Source of the DNA: Lineus longissimus
Lineage: Eukaryota; Nemertea; Pilidiophora; Heteronemertea; Lineidae
Length of the DNA stretch: 64,000 nt
Direction of reading: 5' to 3'
Assembly (NCBI RefSeq): GCF_910592395.1
Contig: NC_088309.1
Location: 5,024,501-5,088,500 of the forward strand
In this document: positions 36,001 through 51,300 of the stretch, piece after piece
How positions within the stretch are numbered: the first letter of the stretch is position 1
Layout of the letters: every line of letters starts with the position of its first letter
Translations under genes and position numbers: made by a program
Notes under the pieces: generated by a model
Told to the model about the DNA's origin: nothing
The model's input: only the letters and a program-made list of their open reading frames with translations
The model's database searches: none

Positions 36001-36930
36001 AGTAGTCCGTTGTCATTCACAACCTGTTCCCTTGTCTTTCACAAAGCTGCTAACTTCATGTATTGCTGGTGCATCACTGGTCTTTCACAACAGGTCAACC
36101 CAGCGGGAAGAACAGTCCCCTGCCGTTACAACTTGGTCACCTGTCTTTCAAAACCTTAAAAGCTGATGGGAAAGGAGGTGGAGTCTCTAGTCTTTCACAA
36201 CCTGTGGCTGGTGCAGCAGGAGGTATAGCCCATTGTCTTTCAGAACTTTGTCCCCTGTCCATCACAACCTATAGCTGTCTCTTGCAACCTGTGGCTGGGG
36301 AAGGAGGTATAAAGGCCGTCTTTCACATCCTTTATTTGGTGAAGCTGGGGGTATAGTCCTGTCGCTCACAACCCAACGCTGGGTGCAGAAGCAGTAGGTA
36401 CTTCACTGTGCTCACAACTGGTGGCTAGTGCAGCAGGAGGTATAGTTCTCTGTCTTTCACAACTTGAGGTTGGGTGAAGCAGGAGTAGTGGTACGTTGCC
36501 TGGCTTTCACAACCTGTGATTGGTGTAGCAGGGAGAATAGTCCCCTGTTAAATTTCAAAACTTGAGTTGGTGTTGGAGAAGACTCTTGTTTGAGGTAGCA
36601 GGAGGAATAGTCCCCTTCTTTCAACACGAATGGCTAGTCCCTGTCTTTCACAGAAGACCCCATTGTTGCAGGAGAAATATTCATGTCTTTCACAACTCAT
36701 GGCTGATAGACCAGGAGGAATGTCCTTTATCTGTCCCAACATGTGGTTGGTGTAACAGGAGGAATAGACCCCCGTCTTTCACAACTTGTTCACCTGTCTT
36801 GTACAACTTTGTCCCCGTCTCGAACAACCCCAAGCTGTCCCTGGTCTTTCACAACCTGTGGCTGGTGCTGCAGGAAGTCTGTTCTGTTATTGTTCACAAC
36901 CTGTTTAAATTTGACCCCTGAGCAGTCCAA
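33080..36930. repeat. Degenerate tandem repeat array, unit about 45-50 bp
   Basis: The consensus phrases GTCTTTCACAACCTGTGGCT, GGTGTAGCAGGAGGAATAG and TCCCCTGTCTTTCACAAC recur many dozens of times over almost 4 kb. The spacing is about 45-50 bp, often with a half unit of about 22 bp carrying only the TCCCCTGTCTTTCACAAC part. Copies differ from each other at many sites, so the array is old. It ends abruptly near 36920, and the unique sequence beyond is likely the 3' UTR of the minus-strand gene. An insertion of retrotransposon sequence interrupts it near 33.8-34.2 kb. Short open frames within it are by-products of the repeat. Confidence 0.85.
33797..34190 (+). pseudogene. Decayed LINE (non-LTR retrotransposon) reverse transcriptase tail
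   Basis: One frame reads LYGSETWAATRVDEGRLDAF followed by RCLRRILGVLWFHRTRNT, which is the typical segment after the RT palm in many animal non-LTR elements. A later frame reads MSFGHASEYDG, then another RMRWMEVT, matching the usual GHV-R-M and RPR-RW-D parts of the same tail. The frame changes mean the copy is dead. Only the C-terminal part is present, as expected for 5' truncation. It sits within the tandem repeat array. The clade was not determined. Confidence 0.65.
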
Positions 36931-39330
36931 GTCCTTGAGAGCCACACAATTGTGGGTCAAATAACCTTGAACAAGGACATAACTTCTTTTCATATTTTAT
37001 TGGCTAAAATGCAACTGGTATTACAAATGTGGCCACCATCTTTATTCACATAAGCAGAAGACCTACAGAACAAGGACAAGACTACATGACACTGTACACA
37101 TAATGATATGTACCTACTTTAGCCTCGTCCCACCCCAAACTTGGTACCAAATGAATTACATTGATCAACAATATTGTGTGCAAAATGTACAGGAGAATGG
37201 AACCTATCTGGGGTGGAACCAACAGCAGGTATTCCATTCTACAATCTAATGTACATAGGAAAATCCAGAGCCTGGTTGTTCTAAACCAAGACAACCTTAA
37301 CACAGACTCGTGGAGGAATAAAGTATTCTAATCCCTCCTTGCAAATATTCCACGACTACTTTGTTGGCTGTAAAAAGATGTCACTTACTTCTTGTTATGG
37401 TTAATGAGCTATTAAGTTTTCAGTATAAGTTACAGTATAACTGAACATCCATAGCTTAGTGGCATTTACATTTGTATTTCCATGTATATACCAAACTGGC
37501 TTTATTGGGACAAAGTCACAACCAGAGGGCGAGGATAAGATCACTTTAACTTGAGAAGGTAAAAATCAAAATGGCATTATCAGCTTCAAAATATGACAGC
37601 TAGCAGTTGAACTTGGCCTGAAATCAACTTGATTTTGTTCATGGATGATTACTAAAACAATTGTCTTTTCCGACATCCCAAACTGGGAATGGTTTTGATG
37701 AGAAATTACCCAGCAGTCAACAGTCAGACTTAAAATTGTAAGAGCCTTATACAACACTTTACTAAACACATTCATCTAAAACTGGTAACAACAGAAATAT
37801 CATAACGATGATAGGATCAAATACACCCACCAAGGATAAATGGTCAATAGAAAAAATGCTTTTGATGAATTGGTTAGGTGTGTAATCTGATACATACATG
37901 TATATGGGCACAGCTGAATCAAATTTGCCCTACGTGTTGTTCTAAACTGTTTATAATGAAGAATCATTCAGCACTTTCACCTCGATAGGGAATTCAAAAT
38001 CACTAAAACAGCATTCGAGGTTCAGGGTCATTTGGTTTTTTCACCCAGAGGCAGGGCTCGAAATTCACGGAGGTCAATGTCTTTATGCCCTCCCTTTTTG
38101 CCTTGCTGCCCTGAAAATGTTCTCATCAACTTCCATTTGAAGTGAAACCTTTCTCTCTCAACAACCAAGAGTTCCCATTATTCAGCACAAAACTGTGGCG
38201 CCCTTTGGCAACAAATTTCGTGGACAGCAGAAGTAGCACCTTTCCCCCTCCTGAGCAGATATAAATGCAATGCATTGATACGCTACACATGAATTGAACA
38301 CATTTCTACAAAAATTTTGCATTTTACTACTTGTCTTGAACCTCCATCAACCTGAAGCACTTTTAGAACGTCTCAGATAAAGTACCTCCAGTCTTATGGC
38401 ATACTAAAAATATTCATCTTAAAGGGTCATTGTACACCTGGGCTACCACAATTTTTTGTTACAGAATTTCCACAGGCATCAGTCATCGGCCAGACTTACT
38501 GTACATTGTTGCTTTGAATGCGTAGTGTGACTGAGAAAGTGTGCAGCGTAGGAAAAATGCTGCAGAAAGCGCCCAAGAATAACAATGCCTTCAGGGCCGC
38601 TTATAATCGTTATAACAATTATATACAAAGTTCAAATTAATTAAAATCATTTTCATGATCAGGTCGGACATCGTTATACAGATAAAATTCACATTCTAAC
38701 CATGATTTCTCGCAATGATGTGTACTTCCATGATGATAAAAATACACTATACAACAATCTTCATTATCTTGTGTGCCACCGCACATTTTAAACTGTATGT
38801 AGGAGATGAGACTATCAAAATTTGTAAACTTTTTCTTGGTCTATTCACCAAAATTATGATCCCCCCATTTCCATCTTACCAGAGAAAGAAATTGTCTCTC
38901 CCAAAACATATGGATACTGTACTCTCTGTCAATCATTCATGTTCCACAGGTGATCAGATGAGATTCTGACGCAACACAACATCAAACTCTCCCCGAGTAT
39001 ATACAGTACATGTATATGATTTTTTTCTTTTCTATGAAAATAGGAGATTATTTGTACAATATGTGAATATCAGCAACCACATAATGAGATCACTGTTCCG
39101 TTTCATTCATTCATGTTATGCCAATTTATCCTGAAATCGGCCTAATACACTGTTCTGTTGCCAATATCATTAGAAATGAATGGCTAAGAGTCACAGCGGA
39201 AGTGCTCATGAGGTCCCAGTTCGATTTCTTAACCTACAGCTCCCTTGGGGTAAAAATCATCATGATGCCATTCTTTCAACTTAAAGCTGCATACATTTTG
39301 ATATAGCGCTATTTTCACGGGCAGTTATGA
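36931..39330 (-). other. Likely 3' UTR of the MORC2-like gene
   Basis: The 2.4 kb after the stop of the minus-strand gene are AT-rich and non-coding. A minus-strand AATAAA lies at 36996-37001, immediately before the tandem array, and others lie closer to the stop. Which one is used is not decidable from sequence. Confidence 0.4.
36996..37001 (-). promoter_or_regulatory. Candidate distal poly(A) signal of the MORC2-like gene
   Basis: AATAAA on the minus strand near the border between unique sequence and the tandem repeat array. Confidence 0.35.
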
Positions 39331-42300
39331 TCACTCTGTCTGCTGCATGGCCTGCTTAACACACGCAGCCAGAAGTTCATCCACTTGATCCGTGTCATTC
39401 TCTTGGTCAATTTCAAATTCCTGCAATGATACCAATATAGAAACAATTTAAAACATAACTGTCAACAGCTACATGTATCAATGAGAGAACATGATAATGT
39501 TATAAAGGATCTGAAAAAAATATGAGAAAAATTTTAATTGATAAATCAAATTTTTTATCATCACTTCTTCAGCTTCCAGGCCCATCACATTCTGAAACAG
39601 ACTTCATAATAGAAAATAAATTTAGGATCTTATATACTTTAGTGCTTTATTTTGTGCAACATAAGCACTTCACATTTTTTCCCCAAGCCTGTACAGTACC
39701 TTTCTAAAGAATAAAGAACTGACCACTACATGGAGTTCAATGGCTGACAGGTTCCATAGAATGACTGGTTTTAGTGAGCCAGACTCTGCTAGTCAAAACC
39801 ATGAAATTATTTTTTTAAATGTGACAAATACCATTTCATGATGTTCGAACAATATTTGAAGAGAATACATGGAAACATGATATTTCACTGCAAGTTTTAT
39901 CACAATATATTAACAAGGAGGCAGACAACTCATTTAAATCACATTAGAATAATCCCATAGAGTCATTATTCAGGTACCTCTGCCATTCTACTCAGGCGGC
40001 AACTACCAAGCCTCCCTCTCGCCACCCTCATTTCAGATGTACCCCTCTGGGTAGAAAAGATGCACCGATGATCCCGTCTCTTATGGCACAAACTCTCTCC
40101 ATCTGTTAGCCCGTCCTGACTCGGACAAATACCAGCTTATCGCACACACAGCCAATTCAAGATTCATTAAAACCATTTCAAATGTTGCGACTCTATGATT
40201 TATAATAAAAAACGACAATGTAATGGCCATGTGTTATTGTTTCGGTCTTATCTGAAACAGATCATGGCTGATCACGTTTGTCCTGCCTTAAGACAAATCA
40301 GTAGGTGCTCCACCAGCAGGTAGTGAAGACGTGCCGCAAACCGTGGTCATGATGACAGGAGTCGCTGCACAATAGTTCCGTCTGATTTATTTACTGAACT
40401 AAGAATGACAATATGTGGCCAGTTGGTAGAGCATTGTGTACGAGTAACTTTGCCCAATTAACAAGGTTTTTTCTTACAGACACTAACTAGATGCGCAGTC
40501 ACTTATAAAACAATCCCTTCACTAAAACTTTTTTAATGTTCCCATTTTTGACTTGGACGTGTCTATTAACAGATGGTCGCGAAAAATTCAAAAGGAGTCG
40601 CCAACGAAAATGAACGAATGGACACAATTAGAGCCAAATAACATGAGGCAAAGTAGTATTCAAATCATCTCTTAAGAATTCAAAGTGAAAATTTGGTTAT
40701 AAGCACGATCAAAATAGCTCAAAATATAATATTGTAAATGGTGCTCTAGCTCAAACAAATGCATTTTACAACTTCACACTACATGATATTTTTTGCTCAC
40801 CATCACACCTCTCAAATTCGATAATTTCGTCAAAAACCAATCAAATAATTGTTTAGATCAAATGAAGCTTCTCATTTATTCAATATTTGCCTAAGATCAG
40901 GTGACACCTTCCTCCGCGCTGCCTAATCAACCGTTAATGTGTAATAGTAGCGTGATCCACCACTTTCCAGAAGATTATCATACCAGCATGATATATGAGC
41001 CCGTTTTTGTTCAATTTGTTCCTCATATAACATGGTCTAACGGCAATGTATCAGACTTGGTGTCCTAAGACAAAAGAACAACACAAAGTGTCAGGACCTT
41101 GGCAATCAATTTATGTACATGAAATGGACAATTATTTAACTCAATTGATCAGTCAAACTAACATGTCCCTTTAACATTAAATCTGTAACAGGACAGGTGA
41201 ACCCATCGAAGTGTCCTGATAAAATCTCTAAGTTACTCTGGATCTATGATATTCAAATACTTCACTTCTAGAATTAAATAATTCTAGAAATAAACATAGC
41301 CCAAAGTGGTGGGAACTCCCCACAATCCACAAAAACACCTGACCGCACTTAGGTGTATGTTTTTTGCGGATTATTCCCAACTAACTTGACAAGTTAAAAC
41401 GCCATTTACAAACTTCACCCCAAAAAGCTATCGTTCAAATAGCACCGATTAACAACTTTATCAAGTGGGATTGAAGAAGTTGCACTCATCGCCCTGATCT
41501 TGAGTAGTCGGGTTGTACAATACTTGACTTGTTTAAGACATTGTTTACTTGTCAACAGACTGTGACATTACATCAGCGTACACCACGGAGCCCTTATTCC
41601 TTTGTAACATTTTTAATATTTCAAAGTAAATTACTCCCACAGGCCCTCAAACCAACAATGAGAAGACTACAAGACATACTACTCACACCTCAAACATGTC
41701 ATCATTAAAACCTGTTGGTGCACCACAACTAAATAACCTCTCATGATATGGACAGAGTTCAGAGACATGGTCACATGGAGGTTACACAGATTAAACAAGA
41801 AGGAGTAGCCTTATTGTGTGCTGAGGCAATCGTTTAGCCATCAGAAAGCAAAACATCATCCCAGACAGCATCAATAACAAACAAGATGTAAATTTTCATG
41901 AAACACAAAGACAATTAATGATATTTGTGTAAGAGTTTCACACAAAAGGTTGCAGTGTCCTTAAGAAAGTTCACTCCTCCGGAGTTGATCCGGGGTTGAG
42001 TTTGTGGTCAGCTTTGAATAAACAACGAGGAAGTTGGAAGGTTGTCACACTTGTCATTAGAAATCTTTAAGTAAAGGGGGGGGGGGAGGCTTCTCAATGT
42101 AGCAAGATGGAAGCGCTAAGTGTCCAGTTATCTACACCAGGAGATCTACAAGGAGACACAATGGAGAGGTTTGAGATAAGGGGGCAGATTCATCGCTGCC
42201 ACAGGTTAACAGGAGTGGACCTGCTAGGGATGACAACTCAACAATGACTTGTCACTATTGTCTTTCAGGTCATACCCTTTGGATGTGTCCGACACAACTT

Positions 42301-45300
42301 TCTTTAGCGCTGTTTTGGGCAAGGAAGTCATAATTGTTGGACCCCCTGCGACAATTAAACTGGTTTCATCCTTGACATGGAGTGTCTCTTACTTTGGACA
42401 AACATCCAAAGTTTAGGAGATCATAAAAATACAAAGCAGCAATGGGAAGGTTGGGTGTATTTGCGGCAGAAGATGCACACACACGAACTACTTTTTCTGA
42501 TGATCTGGGATCGTCAGAAATTACAGTGAACCATTCACGGATGAAAGAAAGTTTCTTAAAGAGGATGATGGTGGCTGGACTGGGGTAGCCTGAAGCAACC
42601 TATCCATCACAGGCCTACACAAACCTGTCACAGTGACGTCTGCCAGCAAACTAATCGACCGGCAACCACTTTTATGCACCAACAGCGCAGCCATCAACCA
42701 TGATGAATTACTGACTACGAGCCTTTTCAGGCACCGTTGTTGGAAATATTAAGCGGGAACATCGTAAATTGATGGGCGTTTTTAACTGTTGAAATGAAGC
42801 TGAGGAAGAGAGAAGCAAGTTGGTCTTAGTGGCTTGAGTGAGCTCCCTCCCCAGCCACATAACGCACCATTAACTTTTCATTACAATTTCAGCGCTGTGC
42901 CACCAGTGCACATGAATAAAGCATTTGACAACCACTGGATGTAAATATTTAAAACGACCGCTTTTAATAAACATGCATAACAAATGAGGTGTTCAAGTAC
43001 ATCATTTAATAGAGGAATTATAACGGGTTGGTAGCTTAGGCCAATTCAAAATCAAGACAGTAATTGATCAAATTTGTCTTACAAGTTACAATACAAGTGA
43101 TGATGTTGGTTGATTTTTCAAACACAGTTTTTCAATATTTTTATATAGGTGGGAGACTTCGAATGAATCCAAAATATCTTTGTTTTCAACAGTTGAACTA
43201 AGTCACCCTCCCCAAATCAAATTTTTTTTAAATGTCGGGGCTACAGTCAAGAATGAAACACAACTCTAGAACACTCTCTGCCACAAATTTGAATCAATGA
43301 ATTATTTTAGTGATAGCCAATCTCCTTTTGTGCACTTCGCTTACAATATACACCACAATATTCAACAGCCCAATCAGAATATCGTAGCTTAGAGCAAGTC
43401 AATAACTTGACACATTTAAGTCAAACTTCATTCAAATGATTGAATGCATTTTAAAGTGTACAAAATCACAAATACAGACAACATACACATTTTCATTTTA
43501 AAGACGAGCAAAAGTTGCACCTTGAATTCAAACGGTTCAAAACCAAACTGCGATATCTCAAAGCTTCCTTGGTAACGACTATCACGTCTTCCTGACTATG
43601 TAAGAAGATGAGAAGTAATCCCAAACAGTGAACGACTCCTGGGACTCAAGGCGGGAGAATAAAAACACGTCATGCAAGACTGCCTGGGTCATTGTCTCGT
43701 CGGGTGTGAAAACTCTGGCAGCAGCGCTCGGATCCTCGGCAACTTGTTTGGAATCACACCTAATTTGTCTACGAGATGAATGCTCAGGGCCTAAGATGCC
43801 GCGGCAAGGAAATAACAGCGCTGGTACCGATACCCAGGGGACCCACTGCCTCAGTTTGGTAATGCTAATTTTACACGATCGCGAGGAATCTAAATTGCAT
43901 TGCTGGAATCCATGACTCGATGAATGATGAGATGACACCTAGAAGCACTGGCAGTTTGCGCGATGAGCAACTTTTGATGATGGAAGTTTTTCCTGGTTTT
44001 TGGAGGTGGCAAGTTGGGTGACAGCTTTATGTGGTGTTAACAGCAGTTTTACACTGGAGAAGAGCGGGATGGCCCCATATGCCACACTCTACCCGCCAAT
44101 GGTACAATAATGAGGCAAGAATACAGCTGAGTGTTCGACTGACGCTAACTCATAAATTAGCATCCGCAGCACTGGGGAAATATATAGAAATTTGATGGGT
44201 ATTAGCGAGAATATTTCAAACTAATGATCTTCGACTTCCCATTTGTATTCAAAGCAAACTGATTAACACACTTCTGACATGAGAGCAAAACATATTATCA
44301 CTAATGGGAGTTGACTGCAGTTTTCAAGAAAAATTTGCCAGCGAAAAAAACAAGGAATAGTGGATGATAAACCTGGACAGCTGGTGCTTCCTTTGCCTTT
44401 TCCTATAAGCCCCTGTATATCAACTTGCAACTGGTAATCATTTGATAGTCGCAGTGAATTACTACTAACCTATGATACTGAATTAGGAAGAGATTTTTTA
44501 AGAAGAGAAAATTCTAAACTTTTGAATTCCCATTTTCCTATTTTCAAAGCCAATTTTGATAGTACAAGAAAAATACAAAACACATTAATTTCCATACCAA
44601 CTACTTATTAACTGAATTTCATGAGCCACCATAACTCTAACTGGATCGCCAACCATACTTTCAGTTTTCAAAAGGACAGATGTTGTCAAGGTCGATTTTC
44701 ATATCGCATCTCAGAATGATCTGGCACTTCATTGTGACGGACATTAGTTTGATTTATAAAGGTGCATTATCAGTCACCATCCATGCCAAACCAAAAAGGA
44801 ACAAAATATTAAATTTTTTGAAAATATCAGTTCTTCTTCATCATGCAGACTTTTTTTGAGTTGCAAGCCGGACAGTCTGTTTTGGGTAAATATTAGTTCA
44901 ATGTGTTGAATCTGCCTTAGTCACAGTGGGTCTGTTGTCTAAAGAACATCAGAGAAATCAAGAAGATGATCATTTTGAAAAGTCTGTCGGCAGCCACAAC
45001 AGAAAATGAGTTAGAAAGGAAAATGTTTTCTCTCTTTTTTTGATTAATGACACTGTGAGAACTGAAAAAAATTTCCATCAGGAGATTCTTTCAAAATAAC
45101 AACCTTTGCCTGGCCTAAGATTTGTCAAACCATGCAAAAACTGCTTCAAAAGACACTTCTTGTATCAGAGGCAGATGCCAACATGACTGATCAGCGTTGA
45201 CACAATGATGCAACTGTTGTCTTTTAGACCAGTTGTCAGATGTGATATTAATATCAGTGAATGACTACTTAAAGGGGAAGAGGTCTCTCTATTTTGATTG

Positions 45301-48300
45301 CGAGCCATCAGAGATGGTGACACGGCAGAAGAGAAGAACAGGACCAACTCTCTAAACTGATCTCATCCAAGATGTTTCGAAAATCGCATCATCAACTTTC
45401 TGAGTGTATGAAGTTGATGATAGGGTTTATCATCAGATACGACACTTCGAATACAAATCCACCAAATCGTCTCTCAGAACAGGGAAACTGTGCCAAGGCA
45501 GCATGACAACAACTTGTGGAGCAAAATCTTTGAAAGAGGAAATGGGAAACATTAAATTTTGTTCTTTGGAAGTCCAGGCAAATAGAAGCCCATTAATATC
45601 ATCCAAAAATGCCCTGACTTTTTCAAGTAGTCCATTGAACACAAAAGCAGGTGTGAGGTAATGTTCAGTTCACGAACAGGACAACGACGCAACTTATATC
45701 ATCACTGAGCCAGCAGAGAAGAGACTTTCAACAAATAAATAAATTACAGCATCTTTTGCGCAGGAAAAACTGAATAAAAACGGATGCAGTATAAATCACC
45801 AACAGTGAATAGAAAACAGCGATCTCAGCATGTTCAAGACGTGATAAAAGATGTTGTGGTGTTATCAATGGAGTTGCGATTCATCCCTTGTTAGAGAGAT
45901 GGACAAAGGATACCTGTAACTGGCACACTCCACTCCAACTGACAATAGCACCATGAAAGACGACCTACTCCTTCCACCAATTTATTATCTCGCACGCTTC
46001 TCTGTTGATTTGATATGCTACGTCATGTTTTCGAGAGGGTCGGCAAACACGCCCATGTTGCAAAGTGAAAGATGAGAGATCGCAATTCAACAAGACGAAT
46101 ATGGCAGCATATGTTATGTCATTATGTTGCAAGAAGACCAAACACTTTGTATCCAAAAACAATCGGACAAAAAATTTGATATTTCAACAAGTCTTTTTGA
46201 CTTGTTATAATAATCCCTAAGTTATTCCATGCGGTGTAATATTTTAAGCTGTTGTCGTTCAATACCTTCATGAGGAAAGGCGAAAAAACTAATGTAGACG
46301 GAGAAATGCTGGATTAACTGGCACAACATCAACTTTTCCCTACAAGTTATTTTAATCTTTCAACTTAAATCTCGTAGCTAATCTTGTGGACAATTTTGAA
46401 AAAATTCCAAACCAAAAGTTGACTGGTCATAATGTAAGCCACAAGTGCCTTTAATCATACCATGAAGATGTTTTTATCTGTTGTTATTCAGTAAGCTTCT
46501 TAAATCACCACCACTGAGGTATTATCAGGTTGGCTGTCACAGTAATCTGCCCGCGTATTGTGCGCTTGTAAAAACCTGCCAAAACTCTGCTCAGTAAGCC
46601 CAGGGTGAACACGGCCATTAACAGGACCTGACATGAATTCTCACAGTTACTTCACCAGGTCGGCTGAGTAGACAAACAGCAAATGTTCACACGGATTTGG
46701 TGGAGTCTCCACCAAGTCGTTGTATTTCACTACCATAAGGCATGCCAATAATCGTGAAATAACACATAAAGATGATTTGTAGTCAAAGCGCTGTAGTGCC
46801 AAAATACTAATGGCTTAGTGCGCTAGCTGTTTATGGTGGCCGAGACTGTCAAAATCGATGACACTGCAGATGTGCCATCAGCTTAAACCCAATCATCGTG
46901 CGAATTGGGCCGGGTTTTCACGCCAATGCTCCAAGAGTGATGCGCCTCCATGGATGCAATTCTGTGATCATTACCACGCTATACCACGGGGATAAGAATT
47001 TAGCACTCCACACCGTATCGTGCGCCCTCTCATACTCTCCTCACACTTCCTGGGAAATGACTTATACGGTCAGGTGTGAGACAGTTTTTCACTTTCCATG
47101 TTCTAATATCCCCATCGTGTCCCTGGCCGCCAACATGATTAACTGACGGTGAATGATTCACACGAGAAAATAACCAATCAGAGAAGCAAGAATGGAACAA
47201 TGTTCAAAAATGGGTGTAATTTATGCGATGCAAAACAGGCCAACAGCTATTAAGAACTGAAAATGTTTAACGCGTGACGCAGAGGTCAGGAAGACACTTT
47301 AGCACAGTAAATAGCAATAGTTACACCAAGCCTATTAAAAATTAAAACAGAACTAGCCACAACTTTACCTCATTTATTGTCTTCAATAACTTAGCTATGA
47401 GTTTTCTGAGATGAGATAACTTGGTTTTTGCAGCTTCTGCCTCCTTTTGTTTGGTGACCGCATCATTCTGGAAACTGCTCACCAGCTGAAGAAGGAAAAT
47501 ACGACACAGTTAAGGATTTGTTTAGAGCAAGAAGCGACAATCACATCACCAGCCCAGCCCTTTGGTGGCCGAAAATCTGGTCATATTCATTTCTTGACTT
47601 TTTTAATGCAATCAAAGTAGGATTGCTTCACATTCTCCCAAATGGTGCTCCAAGATCTTCAGCAGTAAAGTGTTTAAATTGACTATCATAAACACGGGAA
47701 GATCATCAACAACGTAGAGATAATGTTGTCCCTTTATCACTCTATTTATTACAAGATCATCATGAGTTGCATTTCTGATCAAATTCTCGTAAAACTTTAT
47801 TATCATCATCCCTCCGCAAGGTGAAGATGAAACAATAATCAACGGTGGGGTAAAATCTGTGAAGTTAGCTTTGGGTGATTTGTATTGGGATGGGGTGACA
47901 ATGTCACCATAAAGGAACTCCTTAGATCTTTATAACATGGCACAGGGTGGCTGTGGTACGTGGTGTGATTCCATAAAGGCTACTACACATTCACATCCAA
48001 TACCAAGCTTAAACTTACACTAAACTGAAGAGAACAGCAAATTACTGAACAGGCCATTATTAGACCTTAGCCTTTTTTGGCCAAGCTATTTATCTATGAG
48101 TTCAAAATACCCAGTAATGAAGTTTAATACCTTCCGTAGTCCCTTCTCATAGTGATCAAAGAACTCGTCCAATGGAAACGATGCGAGTTCCTGCATATTC
48201 AAGTTGGCAATATCCTCCTTCTCCTGTGGCCACTGTGGTGGTAAGAAGTATCGTAAACATGTCCTGTAATAGAAGTTATAAATTTTTTTTTAAAAGAGCT

Positions 48301-51300
48301 ATATAGGTTTATATTGTACAACATTCTCAAAGCACTTTACATTTATTCACAGATCAATCCTGCAACTTTTTAGTAGAACTCAGAAAAGCAGCTACCGTAA
48401 GTGCTTTAACCTTAGCATTCCGACTGGTAATACCAGATATATTGTTGTGTACTTCCAAATGTCTTCAAATCCAGGCAAATTTCCAGAAAAAGTTCCACAG
48501 ATATCAATTCCTGAACAGGTTATACACTAAGAGGAGTACTTTATCTTCAAGTGACTGTGACAAAACACAGATTTTTGGACGGCTGAATTAATGTGTCAAC
48601 TGACCTGTATCCATCAGCGATTTCATCCAGGGCTTGGCCAGATCCAACATTATTGGCTGTAGAAGAGGATGGGGTCTCGGCTGTTGTTCCATGGGACGCC
48701 TCAGACGCTGGAGATGGTGGGGCCGCGGTCACAGCAGACGTGGATTCAGCATCCATGGCAGTTCCATCGCTTGCCTAGAAACAAAGAATTTGTTCAGAAA
48801 TATACCATTCAGTGGTAGTTTTTCTGAGATTGCCAAAACGGCAAGTGCTACAAGATACCTGGTTTCTGGTTACAACTGGACAGTTGTCCCACAATATGTT
48901 TTTTATCAATTCAAAACAGAATTTCTCCTTGTAAGCAGGTCTGTCTCATTGATATTAAGTATTGATTTGTAGAACTGCAGACATACAGGTTGCAATTCAG
49001 ACTTACTTTTGTGGAGCTTGCATCAATGGTTCGAACATCTTCACTTCCTTCATCAAACCTGAAATATAGCGGGATTGGCAGTTAGATATTTGTATTAAAA
49101 CCATTCGGGATGAGGAGAGCTGACTTCAAGAAAAACTTTGCAATTGTTAGACAAAATACGCCATTTGGTTAACCTTGTGAGGGAGTTTAACAACGAAGCT
49201 GATGTCAGAAGTTACAGTTTGTTCAGATGACATTCATGTGACATGTGAGATGTATAATATTGTGTGACCTGGGCGGTGGTCAGAGCGAGTTGCCCTGCTT
49301 GAGAAGAATGGCAATAATTGGTGTAAATAGAGGGGAGGAAAGGGTGGGAGGTGGAGCATGTCAGCAGTCACAGTCGAACATCTGTCAGACAGCGGGCAAG
49401 ACTTTTGTAGCAACAACATTAGCATGTTTGTATCAAGTCAAATTTCTAGCGGAGTCAGCGAGGAGGAAAGAGGATTTGATGACAAAGGCAATTTGAAGGG
49501 TACAATGTATCTGAAGGGAATGAAAAGTCAAACTGAAGATAGAGGCAGACATTAGAAAGTGTGTTGCCTATCAAACCTGTAGCATATGATAAGGCACACT
49601 GAATTACTGTAAACAAGCACTTTTTTATTCCATTTTGAGGGACTAGCTGAATACTTGAAACAACCAGACTTAAAATACTTTTCAATACCCTATGTAACAT
49701 TCTTGCTATCATTATCAAAGATAAATCCTAATCTGACAAATGAAGTTTTAAAAACAACCGAAACTAATGATGGAGCCAAATTGGGGCAATGAGTAATAAA
49801 CAGTCGATTCGCCAAGTCATCTTGCTGAAACTGACCAAGAAACGTGACACAAATTAATCTAAACAGAGACAGATTTCAAATAATGACTTTGGTAACACGT
49901 CCAGGAGCAAATAACGGGGGATGAGACCCCATGGGATAGCCGAGGGTGGACAGACGTTGCATTGCATAGTGATTTTCCCCCCAAATGATGGGATCGCTCA
50001 CGAGAATACATCCTCAAGGTGACCGTCTCCCCCAGGATGAACGATGATAGCTGATAATTTGTTTTGAATTGTCCTGGATGGCGCGTAATTGGGTGAGACG
50101 TCTACTGTTTGCCCGGGTAGCCGCAGGCAAGCAGAAGAGACCAGGGAGATGATCGATCATAAGATAGGCCTTAATGGACGGCACTATGACATTAAGTGAT
50201 TCTTAAACTATTCACTGCGGGGCGCCCGAATGAATGCAAGATTTGATTGTAAATATCTACCACAGTAATTCTCACCTCTTAGATATGAATATGATTCAAA
50301 TCATCATAACAATGAGATCTAATGTTAAGAGTACACAAATGGTCATCTGGGCAAATAATGACATTGTTTTAGATGCAGATTGATAGCCTCACCTTCCTGG
50401 GTTAGGGAAAGTCCTGATAAAGGAAGGGCTATTTGTTATCTCTGCGAAGTATTTCATAGAACGACCTTTTCTAAATTAACACCTACACGCACAAGTATTT
50501 TTTAATACTTGACCCATCAAGGGACAAATGGAAAAACTGAAATATTATAGAGAGCGTGTCTTGATCATGGAGTCTTCTTCCTAACCCGTGGCGAGATCAT
50601 CAGGAGTCAAAGTAAACATCGACATGCCTCCACAATGATCATAGCTGAGGAGAAACTGAGGAAGAGTCTGTCACACAGCGTTCATCGCCAATCAAAAAGA
50701 CAAGCTGGCGACATCACAGCCGGAGAGTGTCAGCCTCTGACAATACGTCGTGAGAGCTAATTGATCCAGAGACACTACCCCAGATACATGCTCCCCATCT
50801 TCCATTCATCCCTTCTCACTTTGATCCACCAGACGCAGGAAACGCCGACAGATATTCGCCACTTTGATTCAAGTATTACCATCGAAATCTGCAGAAATCC
50901 TCAAATTTGCTGCTAATAGGCTGTGAAAGAGCTCTGTAATGTTGACGAAAAATTGATAAAGGAACCGTCAAATAATGCCTGGCTCATTATATGTCAGCAC
51001 TGCTTCCTTTTGAGTTAATGATAGCCTGTGGACAACATGGCAGAGAGATGTTCTTCTTTCCTACATGCCCTAATGAGGGGGTGTAAGAAGATGATCTCTT
51101 CTGATACAGCTATTTCCCTGCCTTGATCAGAGGAGACACCAAACGGCGTGACACCCTGTACAGAGCAGCTGCCTTAAATCGTTACTTGTGCGGCACTTTA
51201 TGGGATGTTTCTTTTAAATCTACCGGGATGTTGTTCAGCAGAAACCGGCCTTCAAAATATTAGGGATATAATATGACAAAATACACAAATGAAATTTAAC

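Noticed and set aside
33080-36930. CRISPR array or VNTR-coded protein
   Set aside because: The repeats are contiguous and diverged, without unique spacers, and the frames are short and interrupted; the host is an animal.
43582-43938. Overlapping 95- and 118-codon frames on opposite strands in the large MORC2-like intron
   Set aside because: Mutual shadows with no known product; no splice sites tying them to a gene.
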